Below are positions 1 through 5,137 of a stretch of 5,137 bases of DNA, piece after piece. This DNA comes from Palsa-461 sp040414865 (GTDB taxonomy: Bacteria; Actinomycetota; Acidimicrobiia; Acidimicrobiales; RAAP-2): assembly GCA_040414865.1 (NCBI GenBank), contig JBEDUR010000103.1:1-5137 (forward strand), given 5' to 3'. The notes beneath the pieces are model-generated. The model was not told the origin of the DNA. It did not search any database and saw only the letters and a list, made by a program, of their open reading frames with translations. The first letter of the stretch is position 1, and the number at the start of each line of letters is the position of its first letter. Both the position numbers and the translations under genes were made by a program.

Positions 1-1
1 G

Positions 2-1669
2 GAGCCTGCGGAAGGAGCACGGCGTGAGCCGGACGAGGATGTGCCGCCCGAGCCGGCAATCGCGGCCGCGTCGCGGCGGATGCCGGCCGCGCCCGCCGGC
101 GAGTGGCGTCTGCCGCCGCTCAGCATGCTGCGCCGGACCCGCGAGCAGCGCCACGATGAGCGACAGCTCGACGCCGCTGGTGAGGCCCTGATCGCCGCCT
201 TGGCGGCTCACGGCGTCATGACCCGTCTGGTGGATCGGACGGTCGGCCCGACCGTGACCCGGTTCGAGCTCGAGCTCGGTTCGGGAGTGAAAGTCGCCCG
301 GGTCACCAGCCTGCACCGGGACATCGCGTACGCCATGGCCTCGCCGGACGTCCGGATCCTGGCGCCGATCCCGGGCAAGTCGGCCATCGGGGTCGAGGTG
401 CCCAACGCCCAGCGTCAACTGGTTGTCCTGGGCGACCTCCTGGCCACCGAGGAGGCGCGCCGGACCGTCCACCCGTTGGATGTGCCTCTCGGTCGCAACA
501 TCTCGGGTCGCCCGGTGATGGTCAACTTGGCCGAGATGCCCCATGTGCTCATCTCGGGCGCGACGGGCGCCGGCAAGTCCTCGTGTATCAACTCGCTGAT
601 CACCTCGGTCCTGTTCCGTTCCACGCCCGAGCAGGTGCGGCTCATCCTGGTCGACCCCAAGCGGGTGGAGCTCGAGCACTACAACGGCGTGCCTCACCTG
701 CTGACCGCGGTAGTCACCGATCCGAAGAAGGCGGCCAACGCGCTGGGGTGGGCGGTACGGGAGATGGAGCGCCGCTACGAGCTCTTGGCCGAGTACGGGA
801 TGCGCGACATCTCGGGCTACAACCAGGCGTTCGACGGCGGCCAGATTGGGCCAAGAGCAGGATCGGCTGCCGAGATCAAGCGCCGTGTGGCCGAGGTGGC
901 CGGGCGTGCTCGGAGCGGCGGTCCGGTGAGGGACAAGGACGCCGAGGAAGCCGAGGTGAACAACGCCGTCGAGAGCGACGAACCCGAGGCCGGTGAGCCA
1001 GAGCGGCTGCCGTTCATCCTCGTCGTCGTAGACGAGCTCAACGACCTCATGATGGTCGCGGCCCGGGACGTCGAGGAGTCCGTCGTTCGCATCGCCCAGA
1101 TGGCGCGGGCCGTGGGCATCCACTTGATCCTGGCCACCCAGCGTCCGTCGGTCGATGTCATCACCGGCGTCATCAAGGCCAACATCCCGAGCCGGATGGC
1201 CTTTGCCGTCTCCTCGCTCGCCGACAGCCGGGTGATTCTCGACCAGGCGGGCGCCGAGCGCCTCATCGGCCGGGGCGACATGCTCCTACTGCCCGCCACC
1301 TCCAACATCCCCCGGCGTCTGCAAGCGCCCTGGGTTTCGGAGGATGAGATTCGCGAGGCCGTGGCCCACTGGCGCCGTCAAGGCGGAATGCGTGAACCGG
1401 TGGTCGCCATCGCTGACACGTTGGAGCGCTCGGCGGCCCTGGGCGGCCTGGACGACGACGACGATCTCCTCGAGGCGGCCCTTGAGCTCGTGGTGCGATC
1501 GCAGCTGGGCTCGACTTCGATGCTCCAGCGTAAGCTGCGGGTCGGTTTTGCCCGAGCCGGCCGCCTGATGGATCTCCTCGAGCGTCGAGGGGTGGTCGGC
1601 CCCTCGGAGGGTTCCAAGGCTCGGGCGGTGCTCATGACCCCAGAGGAACTCGACGACCGCTCCGCCTGA
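2..1669 (+). CDS. ftsK: FtsK/SpoIIIE-family DNA translocase, 5'-truncated by the window edge
   Basis: Septal ATP-driven DNA pump that moves and sorts chromosome ends during division. The frame is open from base 2 with no stop, so the GTG at 41 is probably internal: the E/P/A-rich residues around it look like the linker between the membrane domain (absent, upstream) and the motor, which begins near the conserved WRLPPLSML. Counting from base 2 (555 residues visible): alpha domain about 40-150; Walker A GATGAGKS 186-193 (557-580); Walker B ending DELNDLMM from 344 (1031); TQRPSVDVITG from 379 (1136); winged-helix gamma domain about 484-548 (1451-1645) with STSMLQRKLRVGFARAGRLM, which in the family reads KOPS-type polar DNA motifs. 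Between Walker A and B lies a charged stretch (833-1006) clearly longer than I recall in homologues, and Walker B has Asn where Ala is usual. Family assignment is firm; calling it the main FtsK rather than a paralogue is inference. Confidence 0.96.
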   Translation, partial: EPAEGARREPDEDVPPEPAIAAASRRMPAAPAGEWRLPPLSMLRRTREQRHDERQLDAAGEALIAALAAHGVMTRLVDRTVGPTVTRFELELGSGVKVARVTSLHRDIAYAMASPDVRILAPIPGKSAIGVEVPNAQRQLVVLGDLLATEEARRTVHPLDVPLGRNISGRPVMVNLAEMPHVLISGATGAGKSSCINSLITSVLFRSTPEQVRLILVDPKRVELEHYNGVPHLLTAVVTDPKKAANALGWAVREMERRYELLAEYGMRDISGYNQAFDGGQIGPRAGSAAEIKRRVAEVAGRARSGGPVRDKDAEEAEVNNAVESDEPEAGEPERLPFILVVVDELNDLMMVAARDVEESVVRIAQMARAVGIHLILATQRPSVDVITGVIKANIPSRMAFAVSSLADSRVILDQAGAERLIGRGDMLLLPATSNIPRRLQAPWVSEDEIREAVAHWRRQGGMREPVVAIADTLERSAALGGLDDDDDLLEAALELVVRSQLGSTSMLQRKLRVGFARAGRLMDLLERRGVVGPSEGSKARAVLMTPEELDDRSA

Positions 1670-1735
1670 TCAGCCTCCGCCCGGCGATGTCGACCGGGTG
1701 ACCCCGTCGCGCGGCCACCGGCCGGTTCCCGGTCA

Positions 1736-3289
1736 GTGGCCCCGAGCGAATCACTCGGCACGCGACCGTCAGCCTCATACGAGCCGGAGCTGGTCGCGGT
1801 CGGTCTGGGCGAGGGTGCAGCCGTGGTGACGGGGGGGCCAGGTGGCCCGGCGGGCGACCCCACCGCATTGCCTTCTGTGGTGTCCGAGGGTTTCCCGGCT
1901 ACCTCGGAAGACGGAGCCCGGCCGGCACCGGGGACCGTCGGGGGCGCACCCCCGAGTGAGCCGGGGGCCGAGACCCAGCCGCCGCCGTTCGACCTCGGGT
2001 TGCCAGCGGCCGGACCGCAGCATGGTCGTCCCGGCGGGTGGCTCCACCGCGGGCGGCACCGACCGCAGGACCGGCGCCGCCCTTCACGCCGCCGGCTCGT
2101 GTTCGTCGTCGTGGCCGCGGTGGTCGTGCTCCTGGCGGCGATCGGGGTGATGGGAGTGCGGCTGAGCCAGACCCCTTCGCTCGCGTCGGTCCAGCCGAGC
2201 ATCCCCCTGGTTCGGTCGATCCCGGGGAAGGTGCACAAGATTTCATGGCCGGTCAAAGTGGCGTCGGCCTTTACGATCCCCTCGCTCGGGATCTCCAAGC
2301 AGTCTGGGTCCGAGACGGCCAGGCCGATCGCCAGCCTGACCAAACTCATGACCGCGCACATCGTCCTTGCCGATCACCCCCTCAGGCCGGGCGAAGCCGG
2401 ACCATCGATCACGGTGAGCGAGGACGAGGTCGCGATGTATCTCCAAGACGTGGCCTCCGGGCAGTCGATCCTGGCGGTGCAAGCGGGGGAGGTGCTCACC
2501 GAGTACCAGCTGCTCGAGGGGATGCTCGTGCACTCGGCCAACAACTTCGCCGACATGCTCGCCATCTTCGACGCCGGCAGCGTCTCGGCCTTTGTGACCA
2601 AGATGAATGCCGCGTCCGCTTCGATGGGCATGACCCAGACCCGGTACGCGGATGCGAGCGGGTACGAGTCCACCTCGGTGTCGACACCGGCAGCGCTACT
2701 CAAAGTGGCCGCCCGCGACGTCGCCAACCCGGTGTTCGATCAGATCGTGGACGAGTCGAGCGTGAGTCTTCCTGTGGACGGGGTCGTGGGCAGCTCGACA
2801 CCATTTGTCGGAGTGGACGGCGTCGTCGGGGTGAAGTCGGGCTTCACCTTGCGGGCCGGCGGTTGTGACGTACTGGCCCTGCGCCGCAACGTCGGCGGAG
2901 TCCCGGTCGAGGTCCTGGCCGCGGTCGTCGGCGACCACGTCGGCGGCGACCCGGTCGCGGTGGCCGGCGTCCAGGCGCTCGGGGTCGCCCGGGAAGTGAT
3001 GTCACGCCTCGGGGCGCTCGACGCCGTCCGGGGCGGGCAGCGTGTGGGGTCGGCGGCCATCGCCGCGAGCTCGGTGCCCGTCGTGGCCCGGGGTCAAGCG
3101 ACGGTGGTCGGTTGGCCAGGTCAACGGGTGCGGGAGTCCTTCGACCTGCTCGCGCGTCCCCGAGCCGGGTCTCCGGCGGGGTTCGAGGTCGGGCGGATCA
3201 CGGTCCGCGTCGGTACAGAGACGTCCCAAGTGGCGGTGCGAACCAGCCGTCGTCTCCAGGCGCCGACCTTCTGGGAGCGCGTATTGTGA
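1736..3289 (+). CDS. Membrane-anchored D-alanyl-D-alanine carboxypeptidase (serine peptidase S11 family, PBP5/6-like)
   Basis: Low-molecular-weight penicillin-binding protein expected to remove the terminal D-Ala of peptidoglycan pentapeptides outside the membrane. From GTG 1736 (517 residues): a Pro/Gly/Ala-rich tail (about 1-100), an Arg-rich stretch (about 104-120), one hydrophobic segment (121-143, LVFVVVAAVVVLLAAIGVMG) acting as signal anchor or uncleaved signal peptide, then the catalytic domain. Active-site boxes are in the right order: SLTK at 200-203 (nucleophile Ser200, Lys203), SAN at 267-269, and KSG at 367-369 in place of the usual KTG. A beta-rich C-terminal region follows, ending APTFWERVL, similar to the tryptophan-containing ends of some actinobacterial homologues. 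The tail makes it longer than the usual 380-430 residues. The start is uncertain: GTG 1736 is the first possible codon after the ftsK stop but lacks a Shine-Dalgarno, whereas GTG 1823 has GAGGG 7 bases upstream. Probably cotranscribed with ftsK; activity on D-Ala-D-Ala is inferred from family. Confidence 0.88.
   Translation: MAPSESLGTRPSASYEPELVAVGLGEGAAVVTGGPGGPAGDPTALPSVVSEGFPATSEDGARPAPGTVGGAPPSEPGAETQPPPFDLGLPAAGPQHGRPGGWLHRGRHRPQDRRRPSRRRLVFVVVAAVVVLLAAIGVMGVRLSQTPSLASVQPSIPLVRSIPGKVHKISWPVKVASAFTIPSLGISKQSGSETARPIASLTKLMTAHIVLADHPLRPGEAGPSITVSEDEVAMYLQDVASGQSILAVQAGEVLTEYQLLEGMLVHSANNFADMLAIFDAGSVSAFVTKMNAASASMGMTQTRYADASGYESTSVSTPAALLKVAARDVANPVFDQIVDESSVSLPVDGVVGSSTPFVGVDGVVGVKSGFTLRAGGCDVLALRRNVGGVPVEVLAAVVGDHVGGDPVAVAGVQALGVAREVMSRLGALDAVRGGQRVGSAAIAASSVPVVARGQATVVGWPGQRVRESFDLLARPRAGSPAGFEVGRITVRVGTETSQVAVRTSRRLQAPTFWERVL
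1811..1815 (+). promoter_or_regulatory. Candidate ribosome binding site for an internal carboxypeptidase start
   Basis: GAGGG lies 7 bases before an in-frame GTG at 1823 (another GTG follows at 1826). It is the only start in the tail region where I see a well-spaced Shine-Dalgarno-like sequence; the outer GTG at 1736 has none. Using it would shorten the cytoplasmic tail by 29 residues without touching the anchor or catalytic domain. In such GC-rich DNA a GAGGG can arise by chance. Confidence 0.3.
1831..1837 (+). repeat. Run of seven G residues in the carboxypeptidase N-terminal coding region
   Basis: A G7 homopolymer spans the Thr-Gly-Gly codons just after the GTG pair at 1823/1826. Such runs are prone to slippage and to sequencing error. 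A one-base change would put every upstream start out of frame with the catalytic domain, so this run adds to the doubt about the true N terminus. Confidence 0.6.
1938..1955 (+). other. Perfect GC-rich hairpin inside the carboxypeptidase tail coding region
   Basis: TCGGGGG pairs with CCCCCGA around a 4-base loop CGCA, giving a 7-base-pair perfect stem. There is no T tract after it, so it is not a normal intrinsic terminator. It lies in the low-complexity tail (Gly/Pro codons), where G runs and C runs are common, so coincidence is the simplest reading. A role in slowing translation or in mRNA stability is possible but unsupported. Confidence 0.4.
3282..3287 (+). promoter_or_regulatory. Candidate -10 element (TATTGT) for a leaderless thrB transcript
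   Basis: TATTGT fits the actinobacterial TANNNT -10 consensus and sits exactly 6 bases before the thrB GTG at 3294, where transcription would start on the first base of the codon. It overlaps the last codons and the first base of the stop of the carboxypeptidase gene. No -35 resembling TTGACA is seen about 17 bases upstream (3259-3264 is GGCGCC), which is common in this phylum. The absence of a usable Shine-Dalgarno (nearest GGGAG is 16 bases away) supports a leaderless start. Confidence 0.5.
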
Positions 3290-3293
3290 CCCC

Positions 3294-4211
3294 GTGCTCG
3301 CCAAGGCTCCGGCGTCTTCGGCCAACCTCGGGCCTGGCTTCGATGCTGTCGCCTTGGCGATCGACCGCTACGTCGAGGTCGAGGTCGAACGGGCGTCCCG
3401 CCTGATTGTCAACAGCGCCGGAGAGGGGGCCGGGCTCGCCGACGACGCCGGTCATCTCGCTGCCCGGGTGGCGATGGACGTGACGGGTCACGACCGTATG
3501 GCCATCACCGTGCGGTCCCAGATCCCGGTAGGCCGAGGCTTGGGGTCGTCGGCAGCGGTGGCGGTGGCAGCGGCAGCGGCCGCTGGGGCACGCGATCCGT
3601 TGGCGGTGGCGGCGGCCAGGGACGGGCATCCCGAGAACGCAGCCGCTAGTTACGCCGGCGGGCTGGTGGTGGCGACCAAGGTTCGGGGGTCCATCAGGGT
3701 GGTCGAGATGCCGCTCGACCCACAGCTCGTGCTGGTGGCCATCGTGCCCGATCGTCCTCTGTCGACGGCTCGAGCCCGACAGGTGCTGCCTCACCAGGTG
3801 GGCCTGGTTGACGCGGCGTTCAATCTGGGCCGCCTCGGCCTGCTCTTCGCTGGCCTGGCCGACCACCGCATGCTCACCAAGGAGGCCGGCGAGGACCGGC
3901 TGCACCAGGACTACCGCAGCCCCCTGTTCCCGGAGGCGCCGAAGCTGCTGCACGCGCTCGTGTCGGGTGGTGCCCTGATGTCCTCGTGGTCCGGTGCCGG
4001 GCCGACGCTGCTCGGGGTGACCACCACCGAATCGGCACGCCAGCTGTACCAGAGCGCCAAGGCGGCCATGGCCGAGTCCAAGGTGGTCGGCCAGGTGTTC
4101 GTGCTGCAGCCCGATCGGGCTGGCCTGGTGCGCGGGGAGGCTGCCCGCCTCACCCCAGGCGAGGGGAACGACGCCACCAGCCAGGTGTTGGACTCCGACG
4201 GGGACAGCTGA
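3294..4211 (+). CDS. thrB: Homoserine kinase (GHMP kinase family)
   Basis: Cytoplasmic enzyme that phosphorylates L-homoserine with ATP to O-phosphohomoserine, the substrate of threonine synthase. From GTG 3294 the protein is 305 residues, normal for ThrB (about 300). GHMP motifs appear in order: PASSANLGPGFDA at 6-18; the ATP-binding loop IPVGRGLGSSAA at 77-88; GHPENAA near 111-117, matching the ThrB HPDN region; LSTARARQVLP from 156, like the STxxAR segment of ThrB; and the C-terminal SGAGPT at 233-238. The open frame extends upstream to 3042 inside the carboxypeptidase gene, but homology begins only at VLAKAPASSANLG, so GTG 3294, 4 bases after the preceding stop, is the start. No Shine-Dalgarno is well placed; a TANNNT hexamer 6 bases upstream suggests a leaderless mRNA, although translational coupling to the upstream gene is also possible. 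Other threonine genes (hom, thrC) are not in the window. Confidence 0.95.
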   Translation: MLAKAPASSANLGPGFDAVALAIDRYVEVEVERASRLIVNSAGEGAGLADDAGHLAARVAMDVTGHDRMAITVRSQIPVGRGLGSSAAVAVAAAAAAGARDPLAVAAARDGHPENAAASYAGGLVVATKVRGSIRVVEMPLDPQLVLVAIVPDRPLSTARARQVLPHQVGLVDAAFNLGRLGLLFAGLADHRMLTKEAGEDRLHQDYRSPLFPEAPKLLHALVSGGALMSSWSGAGPTLLGVTTTESARQLYQSAKAAMAESKVVGQVFVLQPDRAGLVRGEAARLTPGEGNDATSQVLDSDGDS

Positions 4212-4220
4212 GGGCAGACC

Positions 4221-4226
4221 TACACT
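4221..4226 (+). promoter_or_regulatory. Candidate -10 element (TACACT) for a leaderless miaB transcript
   Basis: TACACT matches TANNNT and lies exactly 6 bases before the miaB GTG at 4233, the same spacing as the hexamer before thrB. It occupies most of the 21-base gap between thrB and miaB, where no Shine-Dalgarno is well placed (AGGG at 4211-4214 is 18 bases from the start). No -35 box resembling TTGACA is seen at the expected distance (4198-4203 is ACGGGG). Confidence 0.55.
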
Positions 4227-4232
4227 TCTTCG

Positions 4233-5137
4233 GTGCCGCCCAGGTTCATCGTCCGTACCTTTGGATGCCAGATGAACGAGCACGACTCGGAGCGTCTGGC
4301 CGGCCTGCTCGTGGCCGACGGGATGGAACCGGCCGATGGTCTCGACGACGCCGACGTGCTCGTCTTCAACACGTGCTGCATTCGGGAGAACGCCGACAAC
4401 CGCCTCTACGGCGAGCTCGGCCGGCTGAAGGAGCTGGCCGACCGCAAGCCGGGCCTCATGATCGCGGTCGGGGGATGCCTGGCGCAGAAGGACCGTGACC
4501 GCATCCGGGAGCGGGCCCCGCACGTGGACGTGGTGTTCGGGACCCACAATCTGGCCAACGCGCCAGGGCTCCTGAAGAAGAGCGCGACCGAGGGGCCAGT
4601 CGTGGAGGTGCTCGATGCCCCCGACCCCGATGCCCCGCCGCTGCACCTGACGGCACTGCGCGAGGTGCCCTACGCCGCGTGGATCACCATCCAGACCGGC
4701 TGCGACAACTCGTGCGCGTTCTGCATTGTGCCTTCGGTCCGGGGCGGGGAGGTCAGCCGAACCCCCGATGAGGTGGTGGCCGAGGTGGAAGAGCTGGCCG
4801 CTCGCGGAGTGGTCGAGGTCACCCTGCTCGGCCAGAACGTGAACTCCTACGGACGGGACCTGACCCGCCGCTCGCCGCTTTTCGCCGAGCTCCTGCGCCG
4901 GGTGGGTGCGGTGGAGGGGATCGACCGCGTCCGCTTTACCTCGCCCCATCCCAAGGACCTCCGGCCCGAGACGATGTCGGCGATGGCCGAGACCCCGGCG
5001 GTCTGCGAGCAGCTGCACCTGCCACTGCAGTCGGGCAGCGACCGGGTGCTCAGCGCGATGCGCCGGGGGTACACCGCGACGAGGTACCTCGAGCGCCTGG
5101 CCGCCGTGCGGGCGGCGGTGCCGGACCTGGCGGTGAC
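4233..5137 (+). CDS. miaB: tRNA-2-methylthio-N6-dimethylallyladenosine synthase MiaB, 3'-truncated by the window edge
   Basis: Radical-SAM methylthiotransferase that adds the 2-methylthio group to i6A at position 37 of tRNAs reading codons that begin with U; uses two [4Fe-4S] clusters and S-adenosylmethionine. 301 complete codons are visible and the frame runs off the end; full-length proteins are about 450-500 residues, so the rest of the radical-SAM barrel and the TRAM domain are outside. The N-terminal UPF0004/MTTase domain carries its three auxiliary-cluster cysteines: C12 (FGCQMNEHDSERL), C48 (NTCCIRENADNRLYG) and C82 (GGCLAQKD). The radical-SAM motif is C157-DNS-C161-AF-C164 (4701-4724), followed by IVPSVRGGEVSR, LLGQNVNSYG, RFTSPHPKDL and LHLPLQSGSDRVL. 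GQNVNSYG and NTC-IREN-ADNRLYG favour MiaB over the related MtaB and RimO. GTG 4233 gives the normal short lead before RTFGCQMN; the next in-frame ATG (4272) would delete C12. Probably transcribed leaderless from TACACT. Confidence 0.96.
   Translation, partial: MPPRFIVRTFGCQMNEHDSERLAGLLVADGMEPADGLDDADVLVFNTCCIRENADNRLYGELGRLKELADRKPGLMIAVGGCLAQKDRDRIRERAPHVDVVFGTHNLANAPGLLKKSATEGPVVEVLDAPDPDAPPLHLTALREVPYAAWITIQTGCDNSCAFCIVPSVRGGEVSRTPDEVVAEVEELAARGVVEVTLLGQNVNSYGRDLTRRSPLFAELLRRVGAVEGIDRVRFTSPHPKDLRPETMSAMAETPAVCEQLHLPLQSGSDRVLSAMRRGYTATRYLERLAAVRAAVPDLAV

Noticed and set aside
24..191. GTG at 24 with AAGGAG six bases upstream, opening a 55-codon frame
   Set aside because: It is out of frame with ftsK, overlaps its linker coding sequence, and its Arg/Cys/Pro-rich translation resembles nothing. 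The Shine-Dalgarno-like match is probably chance.
1667..1735. TGA read-through joining ftsK and the carboxypeptidase
   Set aside because: Both genes are in the same frame and no other stop lies between them, but a stop-free 66 bases is unremarkable at this GC content, and the FtsK gamma domain ends normally with a short tail.
1670..1735. Possible intrinsic terminator after ftsK
   Set aside because: The gap contains a 10-base palindrome (ACCGGCCGGT, 1717-1726) but no loop or T tract, so it does not look like an intrinsic terminator.
1378..2361. A 327-codon minus-strand open frame across the ftsK/carboxypeptidase junction
   Set aside because: Its translation is Ser/Arg/Pro-rich low complexity, spans the complement of two real genes and their gap, and has no recognisable motif.
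3042..3293. An 84-codon upstream extension of the thrB frame
   Set aside because: It overlaps the carboxypeptidase C-terminal coding region in another frame, and ThrB homology begins exactly after GTG 3294.
3551..3620. Low-complexity GCGGTGGC-like repeats in thrB
   Set aside because: These are Ala/Val codons in the helix after the GLGSSAA ATP-binding loop, a normal Ala-rich part of GHMP kinases in high-GC genomes, not a repeat element.
3198..5018. A 606-codon open frame on the minus strand
   Set aside because: It lies antisense to thrB and miaB, whose motifs are unmistakable. Long antisense frames are expected in DNA with strong G/C third positions; its translation (many His, Arg, Gly, Gln) shows no recognisable domain.

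Overview
The window is a compact, GC-rich, one-direction stretch of bacterial chromosome with four protein genes on the + strand: the 3' part of an FtsK/SpoIIIE DNA translocase, a membrane-anchored D-alanyl-D-alanine carboxypeptidase (serine peptidase family S11), homoserine kinase (thrB), and the 5' part of the tRNA methylthiotransferase miaB. Very high GC, strong G/C at third codon positions, GTG as the apparent start of three genes, and the actinobacterial style of the FtsK gamma domain and the MiaB motifs all point to the phylum Actinomycetota. A poorly sampled class such as Acidimicrobiia is possible but is only a guess from the sequence alone.

Layout. Positions 2-1669 hold ftsK, cut by the left edge. 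A 66-base gap (1670-1735) without a clear terminator leads to the carboxypeptidase (1736-3289, start uncertain). thrB (3294-4211) follows after 4 bases, and miaB begins 21 bases later (4233) and runs off the right edge. No RNA gene, mobile element, CRISPR array or long repeat is visible, and no gene-free stretch exceeds 66 bases. The large minus-strand open frames are shadows of these genes.

How the genes relate. ftsK (chromosome segregation at the septum) and the carboxypeptidase (peptidoglycan trimming) both fit the envelope and division machinery. thrB (threonine synthesis) and miaB (tRNA position 37 modification) are unrelated housekeeping functions. The most informative non-coding signal is shared by these last two: neither GTG has a well-placed Shine-Dalgarno sequence, but each has a TANNNT hexamer exactly 6 bases upstream (TATTGT and TACACT). 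This is the layout of actinobacterial leaderless promoters, so the tightly packed genes may be separately transcribed rather than one simple operon.

I see no evidence of a new multi-gene system here. The points worth a second look are the two leaderless-type starts, a charged insertion in the FtsK motor, a KSG (not KTG) box and a long low-complexity cytoplasmic tail on the carboxypeptidase, and a thrB away from other threonine genes.
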